60,505 bases of DNA from Candidatus Gastranaerophilales bacterium (GTDB lineage Bacteria > Cyanobacteriota > Vampirovibrionia > Gastranaerophilales > Gastranaerophilaceae): the NCBI GenBank assembly GCA_944322975.1, contig CALUQS010000018.1:1-60505 (forward strand), given 5' to 3'. Below are positions 38,342-46,571 of the stretch, in pieces. The notes beneath the pieces are model-generated. The model had not been told where the DNA came from and ran no database searches. It was given only the letters and a program-made list of their open reading frames with translations. Within the stretch, counting starts at the first letter, position 1, and every line of letters starts with the position of its first letter. A program made the translations under genes and the position numbers.

Positions 38342-38743
38342 TTTTGGCTTGTTCTCCTGTTTGTTAGTCTTATTATCCGTTCCCTGAGGCAGTCTTTCAG
38401 CCATAAGACCCTTTGCGAGAGGATAATTCCTCAAGGTTTCGGTTAATTAAATCAAACCACAAGCATATTTAAGAATCAACAGAAACTTTCTTCACTTTAA
38501 AGCTGAATTAACATACAAACAATTTCCGTTAAAGTAATCTGCAAAACTTACATTTCTGTAAAACTTTAGTATACTCCTGTTTTTAAAGGGATAAAGCAAT
38601 TTTAAAAACACAATTTATTCTTATATTTCCATAATTATATTTTAAGTTTTGTAACGAATTATCTTCTTTGTGAAATCTGTCAGAATGAAAAAACTTTATA
38701 TATATGTGATTCATGCAGTATAAAAAAGGGTAGGATGATTTAT
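38342..38743. other. 400-bp divergent intergenic region
   Basis: AT-rich spacer between rpsP (minus) and a hypothetical gene (plus). TATACT near 38570 and TATAAA near 38720 are possible -10 boxes without clear -35 partners. No gene, repeat or strong hairpin seen. Confidence 0.4.
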
Positions 38744-39088
38744 ATGAGTGTACCGTATCCAGACAATTTAGGTTATTTTATGTTGAAACTAGTAGAAAAT
38801 CAGGTCAAAAAGACGTTAAACAATGCAGACGAAGTAATGGACGCAATCAAGTCCGCACGGCGCGAAATAAAAGAGCGTATTGAATATTTGGAATCGCAGC
38901 TTTCTGACGATAACGTCCGTGCCGAACGCGAAATCGCCGTCCTAATCAGGCAAGACCAGTATTTTGAAACTCTTGAAGGCAAACAAAAGTCCGAGCTTAA
39001 TGCCATATTTTTTGCCGGCAGAAAACTCAATGACAATTGTATATATCCTGATGTACTCCAGTGGTACCAGCCGCCGGAAGACGAATAA
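38744..39088 (+). CDS. Hypothetical helical protein
   Basis: 114 aa from ATG 38744 (AGGA 10 nt upstream); ATG 38735 is an alternative. Residues 20-75 are highly charged and helical (SARREIKERIEYLESQL, RAEREIAVLIRQ), likely a coiled coil. The end is WYQPPEDE. No signal, membrane segment or catalytic motif. Monocistronic with its own strong terminator, so probably a real, stable unit. I do not recognise the family. Confidence 0.65.
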   Translation: MSVPYPDNLGYFMLKLVENQVKKTLNNADEVMDAIKSARREIKERIEYLESQLSDDNVRAEREIAVLIRQDQYFETLEGKQKSELNAIFFAGRKLNDNCIYPDVLQWYQPPEDE

Positions 39089-39113
39089 AGCTTTTATGTA
39101 ATGACCGGAAGAA

Positions 39114-39149
39114 AAATGTCGGAGAAATAAACTCCGGCATTTCTTTTTT
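39114..39149 (+). terminator. Terminator after the helical hypothetical gene
   Basis: AAATGTCGGAG pairs with CTCCGGCATTT (one G-T), 7-nt loop, then CTTTTTT. Confidence 0.85.
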
Positions 39150-39160
39150 GGGCAATTAAA

Positions 39161-39220
39161 CCTCAGGGCGAGAGGAAAACAACAATCCTCTTTCAGCCAA
39201 TTCTGCTTCGCCCCTTAAGG
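39161..39220. other. Nested inverted repeat, possible structured RNA or terminator
   Basis: Outer arms CCTCAGGGCGAG (39161-39172) and CTTCGCCCCTTAAGG (39206-39220) pair imperfectly. An inner AGAGGA/TCCTCT stem (39171-39191) sits inside. A further perfect hairpin, CTGAAAAT-N4-ATTTTCAG (39231-39250), follows. There is no T run, so a simple terminator for the LysM gene is doubtful. Confidence 0.3.
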
Positions 39221-39246
39221 TTTTAGTTATCTGAAAATATTCATTT

Positions 39247-39825
39247 TCAGCGTGTTATAAGTTCCAAGAATTCTTTCAATCTGCCCTGATGTTCAAATTT
39301 GTTTGCGGGAACAATTACAGACTGCCCTTCGAAAAAAGTCGGGTTACCCCAGTCTTTGTAATGGTGTCCATCGGGAAGTTCTTTCCATTCAAAACCTATA
39401 TCATTGTAGTTTTTTAAAACGCCATCCGGAATATTATATAATTTTTTCAATTCTTCAGCTGTTATGTCCTGCTTTAAATTAATCTGCACATAGCCTGATT
39501 TTTTATTAATTGTTAAATTAGCGACTTCGGCTTTGCGTTCTTTATCTTTTGAATTCGCAAGCGCAATTTTTTCTTCAGAATATTGGGCATTTTTTTGAAC
39601 CTCTTCTTCTGAAAATTCATACTCATCGAGTGCATTGTTTGTGAAATCGTTACTAAATTCAGGTTCCTGATATGGAATAATAAGTTTTTCACCGGCAATA
39701 ATGTTTGTACCTTTTAAATTGTTTGCAGCCTGAAGTTCCGAAACTGAAACCCCGTATTCACTTGCAATTTGACTAAGTGTTTGTCCTTTTTGAATGGTGA
39801 TAGTGTCACCGTTGATTCCTGACAT
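39247..39825 (-). CDS. LysM domain protein without a signal peptide
   Basis: 192 aa from ATG 39825, preceded by AGGAG; a TTG five codons earlier falls inside that RBS. LysM at about 8-52: ITIQKGQTLSQIASEYGVSV, then LKGTNIIAGEKLIIP. LysM binds GlcNAc polymers such as peptidoglycan. Residues 60-105 are acidic, and 105-185 hold an unknown domain (ITAEELKKLYNIPDGVL). No signal peptide or membrane anchor is seen, which is odd for a wall-binding protein and implies another export route or a cytoplasmic role. Confidence 0.78.
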   Translation of the reverse strand: MSGINGDTITIQKGQTLSQIASEYGVSVSELQAANNLKGTNIIAGEKLIIPYQEPEFSNDFTNNALDEYEFSEEEVQKNAQYSEEKIALANSKDKERKAEVANLTINKKSGYVQINLKQDITAEELKKLYNIPDGVLKNYNDIGFEWKELPDGHHYKDWGNPTFFEGQSVIVPANKFEHQGRLKEFLELITR

Positions 39826-39970
39826 ATGTTTTCTCCTCAAAAATAATAGTTCCTCAATATAAGAAAAAATTTTTTCTTAAAAAAATTGACTAACTTTTTT
39901 ATATTGTTAAGAAATTGTTTACAATTTATTAAAAACTAACAAAAAAATATCTGTTGTTTTTTTAGTTATA

Positions 39971-39979
39971 TGGTATAAT
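39971..39979 (+). promoter_or_regulatory. Extended -10 promoter for the four-winged-helix regulator
   Basis: TGGTATAAT gives TGn plus a consensus -10. The -35 is weak. About 60 nt of leader precede a strong AGGAGGT before ATG 40045. Confidence 0.5.
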
Positions 39980-40044
39980 AAGCAATCATAATAATGTAAA
40001 ACACTCGCATCACTAAGGTATGTAAAATCAGGAGGTCATTTAAA

Positions 40045-41298
40045 ATGGCAGATAAATCTGCGTCACAGAATACAAAAGCTCAGGCAAAAGATTCTGCAAA
40101 AAATTTAGCCGGCGGTTTTGAAAAGATAGAAAAATCAGAACTCAAACGTATAGAAATTTCACAACTGCCAAAAGAAATACCTGATTTAAAAAATACGTTT
40201 GAATCAAAAGATTCCATAATAAAAAAATGGCTTACGGACTGGATTGTTTCAGGCATAAAAAAAGGCGGACTAAAGCCAAATTCTCTATTACCCAAAAAGC
40301 AGGATATTGCGTATTATCTCGGTGTGAGTGTAGGGACAGTTCAAAATGCAGTGAGAGGTGTAGAAGATGCAGGTTTTTTAGAGTCAAAACAACGTATCGG
40401 AACAATTATCAAAGAAACCTCCGTATCAAACCCTGTTATCAGAAAGGCTTATTCTAAAAGAGAAAAAGTAATTACCCAAATAAAAAAATATATTATTGAC
40501 AAAAATATTTTAATTGGAGAATCTCTTCCTTCCGCAAGGTTTCTTGCATCAGAAATAGGGAACTCAACTAACACAATAAGACTTGCGCTTGATTTTCTCG
40601 CTGCGCAGGGGGTTATTAAAGCAAAGGCTTTCCGCTCAAATGACTCAAACTGGGTATTAGCAAATATGCCTGTATTTTCGGAAAATGAAAAAGAATTTTT
40701 AGCAACCTCAAAAGAAAACATAACAGCAGACACCCTTGTAAACAAAGTAGAGCAGGAATTAAAAGACTATATACGTGAAAACTACAAAATAGGCGACAGA
40801 CTTCCCGCTCATCAGGAGTTGTCTGAAATCCTTAAAGTGAGTATAAAAACAGTTCATGATGCAATGAAATCGCTTATTGATAACGGCTACCTGCTTGCAA
40901 GAAGAGGCAGATACGGGACAACAATAATAAAAATTCCTGATGATACACCGTCCGATACATTGTTGCAGCCGCTTAGAGAAACATCAATATTTGCGTCGGC
41001 TGCCGAGGCTGCTTTTTACAGTTATCAAAAAATCGAAAACGAAATAAAAAAATTCATAGCATCGAATTACGAAATCGGCGACAAACTGCCGTCAATGGAA
41101 GATTTATCAAAACAGTTTGATGTGTCATCTAACACAATAAGAAAAGCCTTGCAAAACCTGTCCAAACAGGGGATTGTAAATTTTTCCAGAGGAAGATACG
41201 GCGGTACATTTGTTATGGATATTCCGGAAAATAATGTTGAAGAATCATTCCGCTGGCTTGCAGTAAGCCCTGATTATACCATTTCTTATGACAATTAA
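40045..41298 (+). CDS. Transcriptional regulator with four tandem GntR-like winged helices
   Basis: 417 aa. Four similar units of about 68 residues: 56-123 (LPKKQDIAYYLGVSVGTVQN), 138-206 (LPSARFLASEIGNSTNTIRL), 231-297 (LPAHQELSEILKVSIKTVHD) and 326-393 (LPSMEDLSKQFDVSSNTIRK). Each ends in a glycine-containing wing (RRGRYGTT, SRGRYGGT). Normal GntR proteins have one such domain and an effector domain; here no effector domain remains. Residues 1-50 are polar. It may bind a long or repeated operator. Strong AGGAGGT RBS. Divergent from the LysM gene and just upstream of a HExxH protein, both possible targets. Confidence 0.85.
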   Translation: MADKSASQNTKAQAKDSAKNLAGGFEKIEKSELKRIEISQLPKEIPDLKNTFESKDSIIKKWLTDWIVSGIKKGGLKPNSLLPKKQDIAYYLGVSVGTVQNAVRGVEDAGFLESKQRIGTIIKETSVSNPVIRKAYSKREKVITQIKKYIIDKNILIGESLPSARFLASEIGNSTNTIRLALDFLAAQGVIKAKAFRSNDSNWVLANMPVFSENEKEFLATSKENITADTLVNKVEQELKDYIRENYKIGDRLPAHQELSEILKVSIKTVHDAMKSLIDNGYLLARRGRYGTTIIKIPDDTPSDTLLQPLRETSIFASAAEAAFYSYQKIENEIKKFIASNYEIGDKLPSMEDLSKQFDVSSNTIRKALQNLSKQGIVNFSRGRYGGTFVMDIPENNVEESFRWLAVSPDYTISYDN

Positions 41299-41330
41299 CA
41301 CAAAATCCTAAAAAGCGAGAGCAGATTTTT

Positions 41331-42035
41331 ATGACACCTATTTCACCTGTATATGCAAATATAGCATCCTCATTGCGCTTATATTCCAATAAAAAGCCCG
41401 TAAAAGAGCAAAAGCCCAAAGGAATAGATTTTCAAAAAGATTTGCCCTGGGTTAGAGACAATGTTTTGTCAACAGCACTTTCCGAAATAAATGAACTAAC
41501 ATTTTCTCCGGCAGATGTTCAATACGTGCAAAATCTCGGAATCCAGCTTCCTTTTAAATCCGGCAAGGAGTGCGTTGATTTTATTGAAAAAGAAAACATA
41601 AGACTGTATTTTGCAAAGCCTTATGATAGGGGAGTCCACGCACAGTATAGTTTTGATCGCAACGCCATTATGATAAATAAAAAATATCAAAACACAAAAG
41701 ATTTTGCCGTAATGCTTGCAATAGGCGAGGCTATTTTGCATGAAGCAGGGCACGCAAAAGATAAAGACGGACAAAGTTCTGTACAGGAGGAGTTAAACTT
41801 TCTGGGGATGAACGCTGTTGCACACCGTGCTTTTATAAAAAAGTACGGAAAAGTTTTTTCCAACTCAACTGCACCTATTGTAGCTGACGGAGTCAGTATA
41901 TACGAAAAACTGTTTTTTGACCCGGATCCTGATAAAAAACGTTTGATTACCCGCATGAAAGAAAAATACGGAGATTTGCCATCAGGCGACAGGCTACATC
42001 CGCCGGGGAAAATTGCAAGAGCTGTTTTGCAATAA
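41331..42035 (+). CDS. Hypothetical protein with zincin HExxH motif
   Basis: 234 aa. HEAGH at 137-141 inside a helix (IGEAILHEAGHAKDKDG) and E153/E154 downstream suggest a zinc metallopeptidase. Residues 1-40 are a polar, lysine-rich leader with no hydrophobic signal; KPYDRGVHAQYSFDRN and RLHPPGKIARAVL are otherwise unrecognised. It starts 32 bp after the regulator gene and is probably cotranscribed. Substrate unknown; the zinc call rests on one motif. Confidence 0.65.
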   Translation: MTPISPVYANIASSLRLYSNKKPVKEQKPKGIDFQKDLPWVRDNVLSTALSEINELTFSPADVQYVQNLGIQLPFKSGKECVDFIEKENIRLYFAKPYDRGVHAQYSFDRNAIMINKKYQNTKDFAVMLAIGEAILHEAGHAKDKDGQSSVQEELNFLGMNAVAHRAFIKKYGKVFSNSTAPIVADGVSIYEKLFFDPDPDKKRLITRMKEKYGDLPSGDRLHPPGKIARAVLQ

Positions 42036-42245
42036 TTGTTATTCATACACTAAATGTTAAGATGTGTAACGATATAATTTCTAAAAAGAGTTCAATTTGT
42101 AGCAAAAATTTACCTTTACAACTTTTACATTTATAGTAAATTTGATGACAAACCTATAGAAACTGTGCTATAATAAATTTCATAGGTCCAAGGTTTGATA
42201 TATATATTGTGTTTATTTAATTTCAAAATTCAAAAGGAGGCCACC

Positions 42246-42404
42246 ATGTCCACAAAAACTGCATCAAAGGAAGACAAAAAGGTTAAATCAAAATTTAACG
42301 ACGAGTTCGAAAGTTATTTGAAAAAGCAATGCTTAAAAACAACTTTTAACGGACTGGAACTGGAAACATTCAGCTGGTATAAAAAAATGTTAGGTCTTGT
42401 GTAA
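42246..42404 (+). CDS. Small charged protein with very strong RBS
   Basis: 52 aa. AAAGGAGG lies 5 nt before ATG 42246, a near-perfect match to the anti-SD. The protein is K/E-rich (TASKEDKKVKSKFNDEFESY), then LKKQCLKTTFNGLELETFSW. It has its own 210-bp upstream region and its own terminator. No family recognised. The strong translation signals suggest a small, abundant protein. Confidence 0.7.
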   Translation: MSTKTASKEDKKVKSKFNDEFESYLKKQCLKTTFNGLELETFSWYKKMLGLV

Positions 42405-42432
42405 CATTTTTTATACATGAATAATAATTAAC

Positions 42433-42457
42433 AAAGAGGGACAACACCCTCTTTTTT
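42433..42457 (+). terminator. Terminator after the 52-aa gene
   Basis: AAAGAGGG pairs with CCCTCTTT, 6-nt loop, then a T run. Confidence 0.8.
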
Positions 42458-42476
42458 AATATCAGCAAAGATAAAT

Positions 42477-42827
42477 TTAATTAACATACTTTTTAACTGT
42501 ATTTAAAAATTCAACAAGCTGTATCGGTTTTGACACATACTCTGCACATCCGAGGTCTTTTGCTTTATTAACCTCATTTTCCATCGCACAAGCAGAAACA
42601 ACGATTACCGGTGTTTTTTTGTTATTATACGCTTTCAAAAAGTCATAACCTGACACCACCGGCATCTGAATATCAAGTATAATCAGAGAATAATCATTTT
42701 TATTCGCTTTATCAAGCCCTTCCTGCCCGTCTTGGGCTACGTCAACAGAATATGATTGGGACTCGAGTATATCTTTCATTAATTTTAAATTTAATTCGTT
42801 ATCTTCTATTACAAGTATTTTAACCAT
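42477..42827 (-). CDS. Single-domain response regulator receiver
   Basis: 116 aa, CheY/DivK-like. Acidic pair E8/D9, phospho-acceptor D52 (IILDIQMP), S78, K100 (SKPIQL). No output domain, so it acts by protein contact or phosphotransfer. It begins 4 bp after the histidine kinase stop on the same strand and is its likely partner. Confidence 0.92.
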   Translation of the reverse strand: MVKILVIEDNELNLKLMKDILESQSYSVDVAQDGQEGLDKANKNDYSLIILDIQMPVVSGYDFLKAYNNKKTPVIVVSACAMENEVNKAKDLGCAEYVSKPIQLVEFLNTVKKYVN

Positions 42828-42831
42828 TATA

Positions 42832-44139
42832 TTATTTTTCTTTATCGTTATCTTTTTTTTCTTCTTTCGGCTGCAAAAGCGGCATTTTTACATAAAAAGT
42901 GGTACCTTCTCCAAGCACGCTCTCAAACCAAATTTTCCCGTTATGAAGTTCGACCAGCTCTTTTGTAATAGTTAAACCGAGCCCTGTTGAACTTTCCTTT
43001 TTAGAATAGACGTTATTTAACTGGACAAATTTGCCAAAAATTTTGCCCTCGTATTTTTTATCAATCCCGACTCCAGTATCTTTCACCCACAAAAGAACGC
43101 TGTTAGACTGTTTTTTATAGCCGATTTCTATTTGACCGTTGTCAGGGGTAAATTTGATTGCATTGCTCAACAGGTTATACAAAATTTGTTGAATTTTTTG
43201 ATAATCAGCTTCAATTTCAAGAAAATCTTTTGCCTCTTTATTCAAATCGATATGTTTTTTGTTAGCAAGCGGTCTTACTATATTTACGACCTCACTTACG
43301 GAAGTTTGCAAATTAAATTTAGCAAGAGAAAGTTTTATGGCTTTAGCCTCTATTTTTGAGAGCTCTAATATCTCATTAATCATTCCCAGTAAATGTAACC
43401 CCGAAACATGAATATCTGTAACATATTCAGTTTGTTTTTCGTTCAACGGCCCGAACAGTTTCATATTCAAAGCCTCAGAAAAGCCTATTATTGCATTAAG
43501 GGGTGTTCTTAATTCATGAGAAATATTTGCAAGAAATTCGTTTTTAACTTTATCAGCCGCAAGTATTTTTTCATTTTGTTTTTTAATAGTTGCAAAAGCT
43601 TCTGTTTTTTCAACAATACTATCTTGCAAAGCACGCAGCTGGAGTTTAAATACATTAGAAAGTTCGGAATCCTTTATTGAATAAGATATTAATGCCGCAG
43701 TTGCTCTGGCTAACTCTTCATCATGTTTAGTGAACGGGTATGTTGCCGGTCGAGCAATAAGCATAAAACCGAAAACCGTCTCTCTTATATTAAGTTTTGC
43801 AATCAAAAACGCCGAGCCGGTTTGTTGTAGTTTGAGAGCATAAAAGAAAGAAGAGTTTTCATCAAACGTAAAAACATCATTATCGTACAATTTACTTTTT
43901 AAAATTTCAGGAAAATTAATAACAGTAACATCTTCCGAAACAGGCAGATTTTTACAAGAAGACATTTTATATTGGATATTTGCACATCCTGCATTAAGAT
44001 AGCATATATATGCACAGTCAAAATCAACTATATTTTGAAACTGCAATATTGATTTTTCAAAATTTTTATCCAAATCATCGTCTGAGGATAAAATTTCCGG
44101 AATGTTTTCTAAAACCTGTTTAAACTTATTATCACTCAT
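42832..44139 (-). CDS. Soluble sensor histidine kinase (GAF-like sensor, HisKA, HATPase)
   Basis: 435 aa. Residues 20-160 resemble a GAF domain (FGFMLIARPATYPFTKHDEE). A short coiled coil leads to HisKA with H208 in FLANISHELRTPLNAIIGF. HATPase: N326 box (NLLSNAIKFTPDNG), G1 VKDTGVGI, G2 TGLGLTI. No transmembrane segment, so it senses a cytoplasmic signal. Cotranscribed with the receiver. The signal is unknown. Confidence 0.92.
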   Translation of the reverse strand: MSDNKFKQVLENIPEILSSDDDLDKNFEKSILQFQNIVDFDCAYICYLNAGCANIQYKMSSCKNLPVSEDVTVINFPEILKSKLYDNDVFTFDENSSFFYALKLQQTGSAFLIAKLNIRETVFGFMLIARPATYPFTKHDEELARATAALISYSIKDSELSNVFKLQLRALQDSIVEKTEAFATIKKQNEKILAADKVKNEFLANISHELRTPLNAIIGFSEALNMKLFGPLNEKQTEYVTDIHVSGLHLLGMINEILELSKIEAKAIKLSLAKFNLQTSVSEVVNIVRPLANKKHIDLNKEAKDFLEIEADYQKIQQILYNLLSNAIKFTPDNGQIEIGYKKQSNSVLLWVKDTGVGIDKKYEGKIFGKFVQLNNVYSKKESSTGLGLTITKELVELHNGKIWFESVLGEGTTFYVKMPLLQPKEEKKDNDKEK

Positions 44140-44255
44140 ATTAAAATATTATATTGTTTAAAAATTTTTAGTTCAAGTTATTTACATTTTTAACAGCTTT
44201 TGTGCTAATATAAATTTTGCCAAAAACATTAATAACAAATCCAAAGGGAACCATC

Positions 44256-45140
44256 ATGATTCACAAATTAACAAAGCCTGTTGCTCTATACAGGGCTTAT
44301 AGAATCAACCTGAACAAGCACAGAAAAATAAAAAAACTTACACGGGCAATGGAATACGGAACAATGGGTACACTTGCAGCTATGCAAACAGGCTACATGT
44401 TGCGCCAGCCGGTTGTGGAACAATTTATTAAAACTACAACTCAAAAATCAGATCTTGTGATTACAACTCTGCCAAAAGAAGCCGGGTCTGGCACTATTCC
44501 GTTTACTGCAGCAGCTATAGATAGCTTTAGAGATTCTTTACTCCATATAAAAACCAATTTTATAACACCTGTATCCAATTATGTTCTAAAGCCATCATTA
44601 ATAAACAATAAAAAATTAAAAAAGCAGATTATTTTAAAAATTATGAATGATGATAAAAGTCTGCCCCAAAATTTAAATAAAAACAAAATGGCTGAAACAA
44701 TCCTGAACATATCAAATGAACTGGGTGTAGACCCGATTATACTATCGTGCATAATAAAGAAAGAAACCCACTTCAAAAGCGGATTAGACGGAAAAGGCGC
44801 AAAAGGACTAATGCAAATTACCGGGATAACAATTAAGGATATGTATCAAAAAGGACGTGACAAACTATATCACAGTGCATTAAATGATATAAAAAAAGAC
44901 TACCCGACCTCATCATCTCTTTTTGGTGCTTTACAGACAAATGACTCTATCAACATAAAAATCGGCGCAATGGTATATATGATGAAATTAGCCGAAGCCA
45001 AAGGAAATATGTTTAATGCCTTAAAAAAATACAATGCCAGCAGCACAAAAGAAAGCTATGCAAGAGAGGTTTTAGCTAATATTCAAAAATACACAGCAGA
45101 GTATGAAAACCTAAAAAAAGCAAAAGACAAAGCTGTATAA
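44256..45140 (+). CDS. SLT-type lytic transglycosylase-like protein
   Basis: 294 aa from ATG 44256, after AAAGGGA; a TTG upstream is rejected. The SLT domain covers about 145-285: E170 in IKKETHF is the catalytic glutamate, GLMQIT at 184-189 and ALKKYNA follow as in the family. The N-terminus is strongly basic and lacks a classical signal peptide, with one mildly hydrophobic segment at 31-48. It would cleave peptidoglycan glycan strands if exported. Monocistronic. Confidence 0.82.
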   Translation: MIHKLTKPVALYRAYRINLNKHRKIKKLTRAMEYGTMGTLAAMQTGYMLRQPVVEQFIKTTTQKSDLVITTLPKEAGSGTIPFTAAAIDSFRDSLLHIKTNFITPVSNYVLKPSLINNKKLKKQIILKIMNDDKSLPQNLNKNKMAETILNISNELGVDPIILSCIIKKETHFKSGLDGKGAKGLMQITGITIKDMYQKGRDKLYHSALNDIKKDYPTSSSLFGALQTNDSINIKIGAMVYMMKLAEAKGNMFNALKKYNASSTKESYAREVLANIQKYTAEYENLKKAKDKAV

Positions 45141-45258
45141 AATATTAACTTATGTAAAAACATGTTAATTTTTCTTAAAAATACACTAAAAATATTAAAG
45201 TTTTGTTCAAAACTTTCCGATATAAAACATGTGAAGACAAAGAAACGGATGGAAAGAA

Positions 45259-45456
45259 ATGACAATAACAAACTTTTTTTCAAATCAAGACCCGGATTTA
45301 CCCAATTTAAAAAATCTAAAATTACCAAAAATCAAAAAAGGGCTGCCTAAAATCCAGATGACCAAAGATTCTGACTTATTATTCGAAATTGACGGCAAAA
45401 ATATTCTTATGGAAGATGTTGCCGAAAAATTCAGTAACCTTTATTTCAACTCATAA
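45259..45456 (+). CDS. Small hypothetical protein
   Basis: 65 aa from ATG 45259, preceded by GGAAAG. It has a repeating L-K-x-L/P pattern (LPNLKNLKLPKIKKGLPKI) and ends MEDVAEKFSNLYFNS. No known domain. A strong hairpin follows the stop. The frame has sense composition like other genes here, but a chance ORF is not excluded. Confidence 0.5.
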   Translation: MTITNFFSNQDPDLPNLKNLKLPKIKKGLPKIQMTKDSDLLFEIDGKNILMEDVAEKFSNLYFNS

Positions 45457-45457
45457 A

Positions 45458-45495
45458 ACAATACGGCTCAGATAAACTATCTGAGACCGCATTGT
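45458..45495. terminator. Long hairpin between convergent genes
   Basis: CTCAGATA-AAC-TATCTGAG, extended outward by CGG/CCG and ACAAT/ATTGT with small bulges. The T run (TTTTAT) is on the minus-strand side, so it mainly serves the gene ending at 45524. Confidence 0.65.
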
Positions 45496-45523
45496 TCGTT
45501 GAACTGTTGAATCGTTATTATGT

Positions 45524-46180
45524 TTAGGCTGTAATTTGCTGATTAACTGAAGTTGTTTTTTGAGATTCTTCTTTCATTGCATTTTGTGTAGTTTGAAATT
45601 CTTTTAATGCATTATCAAGTATTTTTTTATTTTCTGCTTTTTGTTTTCTCTGGGGAAATAATTTGTCGCCTATTTTATAACCAAGAGTACTGCTTGCAAT
45701 AGATCCTGCAACAAAAGCTACACCCTGCAATATCAACAAAGCTGTTTTGGCTTTTTGATTTTTCATTAAAGACTTAACTTTCGTCATATAGTCAGAGTTA
45801 AAAGCATTGCTCATCAAAGCTTCACCGATAAACATCGAGGTCATACCGAGAGATTCTCTTTTAAGAGCCTGAGACTTATCTTCTGCAACAGCTACCCTGT
45901 ATCCGGCCGCACCTATCAAAAGAGGATTAACATGGTTAGCTGCCCAGGAAGCAGCCTTGCCGGCATGAACAAGCACCTTATGACCGTCTGAAGCACATTT
46001 CATTGCATCTAACGCTGCTGTAGCACCTCTGCCTAAAATATTATCAAGCTGTGCTGCGGTTTTTGCTGCTTTTGTGAACTGACCGACATCTGCAAAAAAT
46101 CTGCCTTTGTCATTTGTTGTCATCACTTTATCAGCGTTTCTGATTCCGAATAATGTTGACCTAACAATTACGTCGTACAT
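45524..46180 (-). CDS. Hypothetical protein with glycine-zipper-like C-terminal segment
   Basis: 218 aa. Start MYDVIVRSTLFGIRNADKV; middle rich in Ala/Gly (GRGATAALDAM, GKAASWAANHVNP); hydrophobic segment ALLILQGVAFVAGSIASSTL at about 145-165 followed by GYKIGDKLF and a basic, glutamine-rich tail. The pattern G-x-x-x-G before a charged tail resembles the end of the protein at 59811-60242. Probably membrane-associated. Family not recognised; it looks lineage-specific. Confidence 0.65.
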   Translation of the reverse strand: MYDVIVRSTLFGIRNADKVMTTNDKGRFFADVGQFTKAAKTAAQLDNILGRGATAALDAMKCASDGHKVLVHAGKAASWAANHVNPLLIGAAGYRVAVAEDKSQALKRESLGMTSMFIGEALMSNAFNSDYMTKVKSLMKNQKAKTALLILQGVAFVAGSIASSTLGYKIGDKLFPQRKQKAENKKILDNALKEFQTTQNAMKEESQKTTSVNQQITA

Positions 46181-46314
46181 GTTTACACCTGTTCACTAAT
46201 CACTTCCATATATATAAAAAATTTTTATATTAAAAAATTGCGTTTTTTTTTATTTTGTTTACATTTGTAATATAATAATTAAAAACATTGTGTTAACAAG
46301 CTTTTAGCGCCATT

Positions 46315-46524
46315 ATGATAAAAAAATTTTTAATATTTTTAATAAATATTTATCAAAAGTTATCCAGACTAAAACCGCCTGTATGCAGATTCTATCCGAC
46401 ATGTTCCGAATATACAAAGCAGGCTGTATTAAAGTACGGGGTGATAAAAGGCTTGTATCTGGGATTTAAACGCATTTTAAAATGTCATCCACTGCATCCG
46501 GGCGGCTATGACCCTTTGCCATAG
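46315..46524 (+). CDS. yidD: Membrane protein insertion efficiency factor YidD
   Basis: 69 aa, normal length. An amphipathic N-terminus ([16 protein letters not shown]) then the hallmark [10 protein letters not shown] and [11 protein letters not shown]. It assists YidC-dependent insertion at the inner membrane. It is here without yidC, rnpA or rpmH, its usual neighbours. Confidence 0.93.
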   Translation: MIKKFLIFLINIYQKLSRLKPPVCRFYPTCSEYTKQAVLKYGVIKGLYLGFKRILKCHPLHPGGYDPLP

Positions 46525-46571
46525 ATGTAAGACTACTCCTGCAACTTTTGAACAATAAATCAAATATTTTG

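Noticed and set aside
38685-38723. 12-codon ORF before the 38744 gene
   Set aside because: No RBS of its own and no coupling geometry to the next start; likely chance in AT-rich DNA.
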